A DNA stretch of 40,985 bases from NaphS2 sp964588535 (GTDB lineage Bacteria > Desulfobacterota > DSM-4660 > Desulfatiglandales > Desulfatiglandaceae): assembly GCA_964588535.1 (NCBI GenBank), contig CAZPQA010000016.1, forward strand, positions 1 to 40,985. The letters are read 5' to 3'. Position numbers and translations under genes: made by a program. Within the stretch, counting starts at the first letter, position 1; the number at the start of each line of letters is the position of its first letter. Under the pieces are notes generated by a model that did no database searches, had not been told where the DNA came from, and saw only the letters and a list, made by a program, of their open reading frames with translations. Shown piece after piece: positions 7,080 through 15,004 of this stretch.

Positions 7080-8210
7080 CTAAAATGGATTAAAAAGATA
7101 TTTGAGGTAACTTTCCGAGTGGATTTCAATCTGCCGCAGCAGAACCAGAAAATCGGGGGCCTCTTTAGTAAAAACAGCCACCAGACAACTGGCCCCGAAA
7201 CGGATCGGATAATCCGGATTCTCTTCGGTCAGGTGAAGCCTCACCATAAAATCGAACCCCCCGCTAACCGCTTCTTCAGTGGGTATCTGACCGCTGGGCA
7301 CCCCCTGAGCGTTGCCATTGGCCCAGATAACGCTCACCACCCTTGCTGGGAAGACTTCGCCCGGGTACATGTCAAACGCCACCTCGGCGTGATCACCCGT
7401 CCTGACCCGCTGAATGCCCCGTTGATCCATTTTAGCCGCAATCCAGTACTCTTCACTGTTGATAAAAGTCATCACAGGCTTCTTGAGGCGGGTGAAAACA
7501 CCTGGATAGAGCTGCAGGTTGGAGACATAACCGTCCGAGGGAGCGCGTATGATGGTGCTGTTTAAGTGATATTTTGCGGTGGCCAGTTTGGCCAAAACTT
7601 CCGCGATCTCCGTGTGCTCATCTCCAACCTCGGAGTCAAAAGCGAGCTGTGCCTCACGAACCGCCGCATTGTCCGCCAGGGTCTGTGCCTTCAGCGCCGC
7701 CACTCGCTGTTCAATCTGTTCAAGATGGATTTTGCTCACGGCCTCTTTTTCCGCTGCCCTTCTAATCATGTCATGTTTGGCCATGGCCCCTTTGAGGGTC
7801 GCCCGGGTGCGTGCTGCATCTGCTCTGGCTTCCACAATCTGCTGGCCCAGTTTTTGAACATTTGTTCCGGCGGATGCCAGGAGCGCCTCATATTCATTGA
7901 CCTTGTTCTGCCAGGGTTCCGGGTCCATCTGGAAAAGCGGGTCTCCCTTTTTGATGGGCGTGTTTGAGGCAATAAAGACCTCCTTCACACGGCCCCCGTA
8001 TTCGGGCGCCATCTGCACCACATAGGATTGAACGAATGCCTCCTTGCTGTAGGGCGTATACTGTCCCAGGCTGAGTATTTCCGTCAACACCGCCCCCACC
8101 CAGAGCCCGAAAACAACAAATTTCCAGAAGAGATTGAACTTCATTAATTTGAAATCGAAGAATATCAGGCGGACGAGAAAAAAATAGGCGATTGTGATCA
8201 GAAGTTCCAT
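7080..8210 (-). CDS. HlyD/EmrA-type periplasmic adaptor (YiaV/YibH-like)
   Basis: 376 residues. A hydrophobic N-terminus (about residues 5-45, possibly two passes) anchors the protein. A biotinyl-lipoyl half-motif around YGGRVKEVFIASNTPIKKGD follows, then a long alpha-helical hairpin rich in Ala/Glu/Arg (about residues 105-205). The second lipoyl half STIIRAPSDGYVSNLQLYPG and beta-barrel segments end the protein. Adaptors of this kind bridge an inner-membrane transporter and a TolC-like channel; the channel gene lies immediately downstream. It starts 15 bases after the DUF3302 gene, the same pairing as E. coli yiaW-yiaV. The exported substrate cannot be read from the sequence. Confidence 0.9.
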   Translation of the reverse strand: MELLITIAYFFLVRLIFFDFKLMKFNLFWKFVVFGLWVGAVLTEILSLGQYTPYSKEAFVQSYVVQMAPEYGGRVKEVFIASNTPIKKGDPLFQMDPEPWQNKVNEYEALLASAGTNVQKLGQQIVEARADAARTRATLKGAMAKHDMIRRAAEKEAVSKIHLEQIEQRVAALKAQTLADNAAVREAQLAFDSEVGDEHTEIAEVLAKLATAKYHLNSTIIRAPSDGYVSNLQLYPGVFTRLKKPVMTFINSEEYWIAAKMDQRGIQRVRTGDHAEVAFDMYPGEVFPARVVSVIWANGNAQGVPSGQIPTEEAVSGGFDFMVRLHLTEENPDYPIRFGASCLVAVFTKEAPDFLVLLRQIEIHSESYLKYLFNPF

Positions 8211-8225
8211 ATGGATTGTATGGTA

Positions 8226-8567
8226 TCAGGGCGTGCTTTTTTCAGTTGCTTCCTCGTCTTTTTCATTGGGTTCAGCAGGAGGTTCCGCCGTTTTTTCAAA
8301 AGGGACTGCCGGTAATTTATCATCGGCTTTGGTATACATAACCCCGATAACCGCACCCGAGTAGGCCCAGATGAGCGCCAGCATCCACAGGGGGAATATG
8401 ATCAGGCCCAAAAGGGATGTAACTTCAATGGCCTTTTCCTGAGGATGGTTTCGTGCTTTGGCGATCTTCCCGGGATATGTGTGAATCTTAATGATGCCAA
8501 GGATGATGGTGATCACGGAAAAAAAGATCAGAAACAGAGAAATGTAGTCCAGTTTCGTCATAATCAT
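8226..8567 (-). CDS. DUF3302 inner-membrane protein (YiaW-like)
   Basis: About 113 residues. Two hydrophobic segments (YISLFLIFFSVITIILGII and LGLIIFPLWMLALIWAYSG) flank a basic loop KIAKARNHPQEKAIEV, which matches the RNHP motif of E. coli YiaW. The C-terminal tail is charged and rich in Pro/Glu. Several starts are possible: TTG at 8582 (AAGGAA about 12 bases upstream), ATG at 8567 and ATG at 8561. I chose 8567, and 8561 agrees best with YiaW length. It is the first gene of the efflux operon. Its role is unknown; it may help anchor or stabilise the HlyD-type adaptor. Confidence 0.8.
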   Translation of the reverse strand: MIMTKLDYISLFLIFFSVITIILGIIKIHTYPGKIAKARNHPQEKAIEVTSLLGLIIFPLWMLALIWAYSGAVIGVMYTKADDKLPAVPFEKTAEPPAEPNEKDEEATEKSTP

Positions 8568-8667
8568 TGAATACGGGGTCAAGATATGTGTAATTCCTTA
8601 GTTTTGAGAGTCTATTCGATCATTACAAACAAGGCAATAAAACTTTTTGAAAACATTAAAATTATTC

Positions 8668-8696
8668 TTGACATGAAAGGTGCCCAGCCGTTAGCA
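8668..8696 (+). promoter_or_regulatory. Putative sigma-70 promoter of the MFS operon
   Basis: A perfect TTGACA -35 element at 8668-8673 is followed after 17 bases by TTAGCA (8691-8696), a poor -10. Transcription would start near 8703, leaving the ATG at 8728 as the first usable start and excluding the upstream in-frame ATG at 8698. Confidence 0.4.
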
Positions 8697-8727
8697 GATG
8701 GGTGCCGACAGAATTGACGGAAAAAAC

Positions 8728-9894
8728 ATGGCCGTACTTAATATTAAAATTTTTTCAACCCTCTTCATCGCCATTTTCGTCACGGCCATGGGAGCTGGAT
8801 TTGTGGCGCCTTTGCTCCCCATCTATGCCCATGAACTGGGGGCAGGCGGATTTCAGATCGGTTTGATTTTCGGCGCTTTTTCTCTCACCAGAACCCTTTT
8901 CGTTCCCTACTTTGGGAAGCTCTCCGATCGGAAAGGGAGAAAACCCTTTATCACCACCGGACTTTTTTTCTATTTTCTGGTCTCTCTTTTCTATGCCGTG
9001 TCCCAGAGTGTAACCGCCTTGATCCTGCTTCGACTGGGCCAGGGATTTGCGTCGGCCATGGTGCTTCCCGTGGCGCAGGCCTATGTGGGGGAGATGATAC
9101 CGCCTGGTCAGGAGGGTCGTGTGATGGGGTTGTTCAACATCTCCCTTTTTAGCGGACTGAGTGCGGGACCCGTGATGGGGGGACTGATTAAGGACTGGCT
9201 CAATATACAGGCGTCTTTCACGGGAATGGGGATCCTGACGCTGCTGGGCTTTCTCCTTTGCCTTTTTATGCTTCCAGCGGAACGGGTAAAAAAAAGTAAT
9301 GCCCCCGGTAACGGGAAAAAACCAGCTGACTACATGGATTTTATCAAAATGCCGTCGGTCTTTTCCATTTTTGTCTTTCGCACCTGTTTTACAACCTGTA
9401 TCGGCATCACATGGACCTTTTTGCCCTTGCTGGCCAGCACCCGGATTGGACTCTCCAGCTCCGCCATCGGTCTGGTGGTCATGATCAATGTGCTGATCAG
9501 CGGTTTGCTCCAGGCGCCCATGGGATATGCTGCGGACCGTTTCAGCAAACGGTCCCTGACCCTTTTCGGTGGATTTCTGGCGCTGGGTGCCATGTTATGC
9601 CTGGACCATGCGGATTCCTTTGCACAACTGATGGTTATCAATGGTGTTCTGGGGTTGGCAGGCGGTGTTTCCCTGCCCGCCATCATGGCCATTGGGGTCA
9701 TTGAAGGGAGAAAATCCCGCGCCATGGGATCTATCATGGGCCTTCTCGCCCTGGGCCACAGTATCGGAATGCTTGCGGGGCCGGTACTGGGGGGACTACT
9801 GCTTGACTTTTTCAATTTCGGAACCATATTTCTCTCCGGAGCCATTGTCATGACTCTGGGTACAACTGTGTTTTGGAGGCGCCATCAATTATGA
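8728..9894 (+). CDS. Major facilitator superfamily transporter (drug/metabolite exporter type)
   Basis: 388 residues with about twelve membrane segments. The loop 2-3 motif A is present as GKLSDRKGRKP, and a second motif-A-like APMGYAADRFSKR occurs in the second half, as in 12-helix drug:proton antiporters. The start ATG at 8728 has a weak ACGGA ribosome site; an in-frame ATG at 8698 has none and may lie upstream of the transcript start. The stop overlaps the next start codon (ATGA at 9891-9894). It is divergent from the HlyD/TolC operon and may serve as its missing inner-membrane pump, though 12-helix MFS proteins can also work alone. Substrate unknown. Confidence 0.9.
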   Translation: MAVLNIKIFSTLFIAIFVTAMGAGFVAPLLPIYAHELGAGGFQIGLIFGAFSLTRTLFVPYFGKLSDRKGRKPFITTGLFFYFLVSLFYAVSQSVTALILLRLGQGFASAMVLPVAQAYVGEMIPPGQEGRVMGLFNISLFSGLSAGPVMGGLIKDWLNIQASFTGMGILTLLGFLLCLFMLPAERVKKSNAPGNGKKPADYMDFIKMPSVFSIFVFRTCFTTCIGITWTFLPLLASTRIGLSSSAIGLVVMINVLISGLLQAPMGYAADRFSKRSLTLFGGFLALGAMLCLDHADSFAQLMVINGVLGLAGGVSLPAIMAIGVIEGRKSRAMGSIMGLLALGHSIGMLAGPVLGGLLLDFFNFGTIFLSGAIVMTLGTTVFWRRHQL

Positions 9895-10109
9895 AAAATT
9901 CATCGGGCTGCTTTGAAGTGGATCTTTTCTCATCGGAAGTGGACGGGGTGGATCACCCCTACGCAAGCCAGTTCAAAGATATGCTGGAATCCGTAGCAGA
10001 GCAGTATGGATGCCATCTGATCTCATTTGAAGTCAGGAAAGGGACCGCTATGTTTTCTTTTGACAGCGACGAACTCAACAGCGAAATTCTGGATTTGTTG
10101 GAAAAATGA
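9891..10109 (+). CDS. 72-aa small protein of unknown function between MFS and trmJ
   Basis: Starts at the ATG overlapping the MFS stop codon, with GGAGGCG 9-10 bases upstream; a TTG 18 bases earlier is in frame but would put the ribosome site inside the gene. The protein is acidic, soluble and mixed alpha/beta, with YASQFKDMLESVAEQYGCHL and a GTAMFSFDSDELNSEIL tail. No cysteine pair, signal peptide or membrane segment is present. Its stop overlaps the TrmJ start (ATGA at 10106-10109), so translation of all three genes is probably coupled. I do not recognise the family. Confidence 0.75.
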   Translation: MKNSSGCFEVDLFSSEVDGVDHPYASQFKDMLESVAEQYGCHLISFEVRKGTAMFSFDSDELNSEILDLLEK

Positions 10110-10855
10110 CGTCAAAAATCACCCTGGAAAATGTGGGCATCATACTGGTTCAGCCCCAGATTCCTGAAAATATCGGGGCTGTGGCCCGCGCCATGCGTAA
10201 CATGGGGTTGCAACGGCTGGTGTTGGTGGACCCTAAGAACTGCGATAGGGACCGCATGAGCAAAACGGCCACGGGCAGTTCCACGAACGTGCTGGATTCA
10301 ATGGATATTTATAAAAACCTGAGGGAAGCGCTTGCCCCTTTTCAGTACCTGGTGGGAACCACTGCCCGTATCGGCGTCTCAAGACCCGCTCTGACGCGCC
10401 CCAGGTCACTGGCCCAGAAACTGATCCCCATCTCTCAAAACAATCTTGTGGGCATCCTGTTTGGTCCCGAAGACCGGGGGCTTAGTAACGACCAACTTCG
10501 TTTCTGCCATACCATTGCCACGGTTCCCACGGCTTCTTTTTCATCCCTCAACCTGGCCCAGGCTGTGGTAATCTTCTGTTATGAGCTGCTTCTGGCCACG
10601 GACCGGACCCAGCAAGAGACCGCCGTCCCCCGGCTGGCCAACAGCTTTGAACTGGAGGGCATGTACGATCATCTGAGGGAAATGCTTTCAAAGATCGGGT
10701 TTCTGGATCCTCAGAACCCCGAACACTGGCTCTTGAATATTCGTCGATTTCTTTCAAGGGTTCCCCTGCGGGCAAGGGAGGTGCGCATTATTCGGGGCGT
10801 TTGCCGTCAGATGGACTGGTACGCATCGCAGTTCGATGCGCCTGACAAGAAGTAG
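10106..10855 (+). CDS. trmJ: TrmH/SpoU-family tRNA 2'-O-methyltransferase (TrmJ-like)
   Basis: 249 residues. The three SpoU motifs are present: motif 1 NIGAVARAMRNMG (residues about 22-34), motif 2 GILFGPEDRGLSN (about 116-128) and motif 3 SFSSLNLAQAVVIF (about 143-156). Together they form the knotted SAM-binding site; the Arg in motif 1 is the usual catalytic residue. A C-terminal helical extension with FLSRVPLRAREVRIIRG is typical of TrmJ, which methylates the ribose at position 32 of tRNAs. The stop TAG belongs to the GTAGGGG end of a palindromic repeat element (10852-10942). Confidence 0.92.
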   Translation: MTSKITLENVGIILVQPQIPENIGAVARAMRNMGLQRLVLVDPKNCDRDRMSKTATGSSTNVLDSMDIYKNLREALAPFQYLVGTTARIGVSRPALTRPRSLAQKLIPISQNNLVGILFGPEDRGLSNDQLRFCHTIATVPTASFSSLNLAQAVVIFCYELLLATDRTQQETAVPRLANSFELEGMYDHLREMLSKIGFLDPQNPEHWLLNIRRFLSRVPLRAREVRIIRGVCRQMDWYASQFDAPDKK

Positions 10856-10942
10856 GGGTACCCCTTGTGGGTACCCAAAATGTAGGGCAACCAAAACGCA
10901 GGGTGCCCCAAACACAGGGCAACCACAAGGGTTTGCCCCTAC
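10852..10942. repeat. Composite hairpin repeat, two inverted GTAGGGG units, between convergent genes
   Basis: The left unit (10852-10876) reads GTAGGGGTACCC, loop CTTGT, GGGTACCC. The right unit (10917-10942) is the same element inverted: GGGCAACC, loop ACAAG, GGTTTGCCC then CTAC. Partial units (GTAGGGCAACC, GGGTGCCCC) fill the middle. It occupies the whole gap between trmJ and the convergent hydrolase gene, and the TAG in each outer GTAGGGG is the stop codon of the gene entering it. It probably acts as a bidirectional transcription stop or mRNA 3'-end stabiliser. Related units are at 17262 and 38610. Confidence 0.85.
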
Positions 10943-11427
10943 GAAAGAAGATCTTCCCAATCGATGGTCTTAAAGGTCTTGTGAAGGAAGTGGTCGTCCT
11001 GTACTTTGTGAAAGGTCAGGTTGGTAAAAAATTCCCCTGCCGCTTTTTCCACGTCTTTCAGGGGAATCACTTCGTCCTCGGTGCCATGATAGATGCACAC
11101 CGGAATAGAAATTTTCCGGATTTTCCCCGGCGCCATATGAATCATGTGAATGGCGGGCGCCAGAAGGAGGAGATTCTTGACCCTGGCTTCGTTTTCCATG
11201 GCAAAAAGGGCGCCCATGAGTCCGCCGAAACTGGACCCTACAATCCTGATATCCGATTTTCCCAAAAGAAATCCATCGAGCTTTGAGAGCCGTTCGGGAA
11301 GGGATCCCACAAATGTGGGGATGATCATATCCGGAAACTTTTCGCGAAAAAAAACAGACTTCGTCCCTTTATTGCTGCTTTCCAGTCCATGAATAAAAAT
11401 TCTGCAGACCGAATCTTTCATCCGCAT
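10939..11427 (-). CDS. Small alpha/beta hydrolase (YqiA/UPF0227-like esterase)
   Basis: 162 residues. It begins with an oxyanion strand FIHGLESSNKGTK. The nucleophile elbow is GSSFGG (about residues 64-69), the acid is in YHGTEDEVIP and the histidine in QDDHFLH, giving a complete Ser-Asp-His triad. There is no signal peptide. The short lid-less form resembles E. coli YqiA-type esterases. The ATG at 11427 has GGGAG 5 bases upstream and overlaps the end of the SlyD-like gene by 10 bases, so they are translationally coupled. The substrate is unknown. The stop codon is supplied by the repeat element downstream. Confidence 0.88.
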   Translation of the reverse strand: MRMKDSVCRIFIHGLESSNKGTKSVFFREKFPDMIIPTFVGSLPERLSKLDGFLLGKSDIRIVGSSFGGLMGALFAMENEARVKNLLLLAPAIHMIHMAPGKIRKISIPVCIYHGTEDEVIPLKDVEKAAGEFFTNLTFHKVQDDHFLHKTFKTIDWEDLLS

Positions 11428-11906
11428 CCGATCTCCCTTTTGCGCTGGGTTTCCTCGGCCTTTGAGATTTCCTCATCAGAGACCTGTCGAACCGCCAGCA
11501 CTTCCCCTTCCATGAGAGCGGATATGCCGGCCATGGGCTTGTTGAAATCAACAAGGACCGTATCATCTTTAATTTCAAGCACTTTAAATTGCACCAGGGA
11601 ACTCATTTTCATCTGACGATAATATTGACCTTCCCGAACCCGTTGCTTAAGCAGGCCTTCTTTGGGAATTTCCCTGATAAGATCAGGGTCATGTGCGTCA
11701 TAAAGTTCACCGGGAAGGATCACCAGACTGAATTGATGGCCTGCCGTGGCCCCCTCCAATGCCTTTTCAAGGGTGGGGACCTGGTGCTCCACACCGTAAA
11801 TAAACTCAAATTCCTGCTGTACGGGATCCTGAACCTCTCCCTCGGGTAGTTGAGCCTGCACTTTCAGGCGTATGGTGACGGCGCACAATTTTTCTATTCT
11901 TTCCAT
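11418..11906 (-). CDS. SlyD-like FKBP-type peptidyl-prolyl isomerase
   Basis: 162 residues. The FKBP half-domains flank an insert-in-flap region: an N-terminal VTIRLKVQAQLPEGEV strand, then FIYGVEHQVPTLEKALEGATAGHQFSLVI, which contains the typical P-X-L-E-K-A-L-X-G motif, then a Tyr-Asp-Ala-His-Asp stretch. The VLVDFNKPMAGISAL ending corresponds to the closing FKBP strand (canonical DFNHPLAG). There is no His-rich tail, so metal delivery as in E. coli SlyD is not indicated. It sits 9 bases after greA on the same strand. A cytoplasmic chaperone/isomerase role is family knowledge. Confidence 0.88.
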   Translation of the reverse strand: MERIEKLCAVTIRLKVQAQLPEGEVQDPVQQEFEFIYGVEHQVPTLEKALEGATAGHQFSLVILPGELYDAHDPDLIREIPKEGLLKQRVREGQYYRQMKMSSLVQFKVLEIKDDTVLVDFNKPMAGISALMEGEVLAVRQVSDEEISKAEETQRKREIGCG

Positions 11907-11915
11907 ATAGGTACC

Positions 11916-12383
11916 TCACTTGATTTCCAACACTTCAAATTCCTGAACACCCCGGGGTATTTTAATTTTGAATTCATCACCGATCTCCCTGCCGATGAGG
12001 CCTTGCCCCAGTGGACTCTTTATGGAAATGCGACCATTTTCGGGATCCGATTCATAGGGACCCACAAGCTGATAGGTGATTTCCTTATCGGTCTGAACAT
12101 CGTACAACAAAACGGTCCGGCCGAACACCACGCGATCCGTGGGGCCTTCATTAACATCAATGACTTCCGCCTGACCGATGGCGGTCTCCAGTTCGTTGAT
12201 TTTGCCGGCGATAAACCCCTGCTTTTCCTTGGCAGCATGATACTCGGCGTTTTCGCTGAGGTCTCCATGGGCGCGAGCCTCTGCGATCGCCTTGATGTTG
12301 TTGGGTTTTTCTGTTTTCTTCAGATAGAGCAGCTCTGCCCTCAGCTTTTCCAGCCCATCTTTTGTGATCGGCATTTTTTCCAT
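11916..12383 (-). CDS. greA: Transcription elongation factor GreA
   Basis: 155 residues, standard length. The N-terminal coiled coil carries the acidic tip signature EARAHGDLSENAEYHAAK (about residues 36-53), and the C-terminal globular domain includes GRISIKSPLGQGLIG. GreA enters the RNA polymerase secondary channel and stimulates cleavage of backtracked transcripts. The ATG at 12383 has GGAG 9 bases upstream; an ATG three codons later is possible. It heads a greA-slyD-hydrolase unit on the minus strand. Confidence 0.96.
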   Translation of the reverse strand: MEKMPITKDGLEKLRAELLYLKKTEKPNNIKAIAEARAHGDLSENAEYHAAKEKQGFIAGKINELETAIGQAEVIDVNEGPTDRVVFGRTVLLYDVQTDKEITYQLVGPYESDPENGRISIKSPLGQGLIGREIGDEFKIKIPRGVQEFEVLEIK

Positions 12384-12452
12384 GTTTACTGACTCCGTTT
12401 CATTTTCACCAGACAGTTTTTGCGCTGATTGTTCCGTACCGGAAACTGAAAA

Positions 12453-14828
12453 TTATCCGCCCAAACCTAAAAATACCCCGCCTTGGCGGATTATGAGCGA
12501 CACCCCGTAAGCGACCAGCAGATTAAAGAAAATGGAAAAAGCGGCCCATTTCCAGGAACTTTCTTTTCGGATGCTCACCACTGTTGCCACACAGGGGACG
12601 TAAAGCATAATAAAAATAATCAATGTAAACGCCTGAAGTGGGTTCCAGGCCGGGTCCTTTTTTAATTTTTCAGACAGAGAATCAGCTTCATCCGCATCCA
12701 CATCGCTCAGGGAATAGGCCGTGCCAAGGGTGGAGATGACCACTTCCTTGGCAGCGAAACCGCCCACCAGGGCAATGTTTGTTCGGTATTCAAAACCCAA
12801 AGGGCGGGTAATGTACTCCAGCTTTGTACCCATCCAACCTGCGATGGTTCTTTTGAGGGCCGTTTGTTGCTGCAGGGCGTCTATATTCGTCGTCTCCTGA
12901 TGATATTTCAGGAACCGGACCCCCGCTTCAAGGAATTTCTCATCAAATTCAGAGGGCGCCGTTTCAACGTTTTCCCTTTCAAGCCAAATAGCCGCCCGTG
13001 CCACTTCCAAAAGGGTTTCATTATGTTGGGCCTTTGGCGCCATATTTTCATCCCCACCAAGGCCATGGTAGAGCTGGTTCAGCACCTTTAATTCCCCTTT
13101 ATCCTTAATCCACCGTGGGGTGGACTGTTGATTCAGAAAGGCGATGGCGACTTCTTCCCGGTTTTGATCAAAAACCTGGATCCGCTCTTCAGAAAGTCTC
13201 GGAAAGGTCATCATGGCCCAGATGATAACGGAAAACGCCAAAATAATGGTACCGGCTTTCTTGATGTACTGCCATGTTCTCTCCCATGTGTGAATCAGCA
13301 ACCCACGAAGGGTGGGCGCCCGGTAGGGTGGCAGTTCCATCACAAAGGGGGTGGTGGGACCTTTAAGGACCGTGGCTCTCAAAAACTTGGCGGCAAACAG
13401 TGCAAACCCCCATGAAATAAGGGTCAAGATAAACAACATACGGGCCTTGTCCTTTGTAAAAAAGGCCCCGATGAGCATGGCGTAAACCGGCAGCTTGGCC
13501 CCGCAATTCATGAACGGCACCACGAGAAGCGTGGCAATCCGTTCCTTTGGGTCCCTCAATATCCTTGTGGCCATCACCCCCGGAACCGCGCACCCACCGG
13601 ATATACCGCCACTCACCACCAAGGCCATGACGGAATTTCCGTGAAGCCCGAACCATCGCAACACCCGGTCCAGCATGTAGGCGACCCGGGCCATATACCC
13701 GGAATCCTCCATGATGGCAATGGCAAAGAACATGAACATGATCAGGGGCACGAACCCCAGCACCCCTCCGACACCGTCAATGACGCCTGACACAATCAAT
13801 GACTGGAGAATCCCGGAAGGAACAACGGCTGTTACCAGGTTCTTGAGCACATCAAAGAACATTTCAAACCAGAGCAGCGGCAATTCACTGGCCCAGAATG
13901 TAAAGGAGTAGATGCCATAGAGAATAAATCCCATGATGATGGGACCGAGGATCCGGTTGGTGAGGATCTTGTCCGCTTTGTCGGAAAAGTTAAGGCGCAG
14001 TTCAATTTTTCGTTTAACGACTTTTTTGGTAATACCGGCGATATAACCGTATCGATGATCCGCGATGATGGCTTCCGGTTCTTCCTCCAGGGTATCCATG
14101 GTATGCTTACAAATATCCTCGCAAATATCTGTGATGGACTTTCCCAGATCCGGGTCTCTTTTCAGTAACCCCGTGATCTGACTGTCCCCTTCCAGGCATT
14201 TGAGGGCGCGCCATCGGGCCGGATATTTTTTGTCGAAAATCCTCGATTTTTCGAGGATGGCTGAAATTTGATCAAGTCCCGAGTCGATATCTATGCCGTA
14301 GCTCATGGGTGCATTCACCCACTCGGGGTTTTTAGAAGCCTCCTCCACCACTTTATCCAGGAGGTCTGTGATGCCCTTACCGGTTCGGGCGACCATGGGG
14401 ACCACCGGCACCCCGAACTGGGCGGATAATTTCCGATGATCCACTTTGATACCGCGGCTTTCGGCCACATCCACCATGTTAAGGGCCAATACCAAAGGAA
14501 CTCCCAATTCCTTGAATTGCACAGCCAGGTAAAGATGGCGATCCAGGTTGGACGCATCAACAATATCCACCACCAATCTCGGCTTTTCGTTGATCACGAA
14601 GTCCCTGGCCACAATCTCTTCCATGGAGTACGCCGTCAGGGAATAGGTTCCCGGCAGATCCACCACCTCTATTTCATAGCCCTGATGGTGAATGGTTCCG
14701 TACTTTTTTTCAACCGTTACGCCGGGATAGTTGGCAATGTGCTGCCTCGCGCCGGTAATGGCGTTAAACACCGTTGTTTTTCCGGCATTGGGGTTTCCCG
14801 AAAGAGCGATAGTGATTTTCTGTTTCAT
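12453..14828 (-). CDS. feoB: Ferrous iron transporter FeoB
   Basis: 791 residues. The N-terminal G domain has G1 GNPNAGKTT (11-19), G3 DLPG (57-60) and G4 NMVD (117-120), followed by the helical GDI domain. The membrane part has the two Gate motifs: SGGISGGCAVPGVMATR and FMNCGAKLPVY, each with the conserved cysteine. Between the membrane helices near residue 540 and 655 lies a ~115-residue hydrophilic insertion beginning FPRLSEERIQ, absent from E. coli FeoB and probably periplasmic. The protein imports Fe2+ coupled to nucleotide hydrolysis. FeoA lies upstream but is separated by a 161-bp mobile-looking element rather than being directly adjacent. Confidence 0.96.
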   Translation of the reverse strand: MKQKITIALSGNPNAGKTTVFNAITGARQHIANYPGVTVEKKYGTIHHQGYEIEVVDLPGTYSLTAYSMEEIVARDFVINEKPRLVVDIVDASNLDRHLYLAVQFKELGVPLVLALNMVDVAESRGIKVDHRKLSAQFGVPVVPMVARTGKGITDLLDKVVEEASKNPEWVNAPMSYGIDIDSGLDQISAILEKSRIFDKKYPARWRALKCLEGDSQITGLLKRDPDLGKSITDICEDICKHTMDTLEEEPEAIIADHRYGYIAGITKKVVKRKIELRLNFSDKADKILTNRILGPIIMGFILYGIYSFTFWASELPLLWFEMFFDVLKNLVTAVVPSGILQSLIVSGVIDGVGGVLGFVPLIMFMFFAIAIMEDSGYMARVAYMLDRVLRWFGLHGNSVMALVVSGGISGGCAVPGVMATRILRDPKERIATLLVVPFMNCGAKLPVYAMLIGAFFTKDKARMLFILTLISWGFALFAAKFLRATVLKGPTTPFVMELPPYRAPTLRGLLIHTWERTWQYIKKAGTIILAFSVIIWAMMTFPRLSEERIQVFDQNREEVAIAFLNQQSTPRWIKDKGELKVLNQLYHGLGGDENMAPKAQHNETLLEVARAAIWLERENVETAPSEFDEKFLEAGVRFLKYHQETTNIDALQQQTALKRTIAGWMGTKLEYITRPLGFEYRTNIALVGGFAAKEVVISTLGTAYSLSDVDADEADSLSEKLKKDPAWNPLQAFTLIIFIMLYVPCVATVVSIRKESSWKWAAFSIFFNLLVAYGVSLIIRQGGVFLGLGG

Positions 14829-14843
14829 GGGTTTAACGCTTTA

Positions 14844-15004
14844 AGGGCCTCGACAATAAATAATTGCGCAAGATTGCGCCGGATTTTGGTTCGTATACAA
14901 GGCACATCCACCGGTGCATATTAGTGGATATGTGCCTGTGGATGTAACGCAGTAGACGGGCCAAAAGACAAGCAAGATGTGTTATTATTTCTTGTCGAGG
15001 CCCT
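14844..15004. mobile_element. MITE-like element, copy 1, between feoA and feoB
   Basis: 161 bp, bounded by inverted termini AGGGCCTCGACAA...AAATAAT and its complement (20 of 21 paired). Inside are a GCGCAA-GA-TTGCGC hairpin, a TTTTGGTTCGT/ACGGGCCAAAA helix closed by G-U pairs, and an 18-pair central hairpin (ACATCCAC...GTGGATGT) with one mismatch. There is no coding capacity. A second copy with the same orientation and about 85-90% identity is at 39917-40078. The right terminus provides the TAG stop codon of feoA. It fits a non-autonomous transposon (MITE) by its ends, but the paired substitutions between copies also fit a structured RNA or terminator. Confidence 0.85.

Noticed and set aside
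14844..15004. tRNA or small-gene reading of the feoA-feoB spacer
   Set aside because: No cloverleaf with a T-arm or CCA region, and no coding frame conserved between the two copies; the paired ends and hairpins define a repeat element instead.
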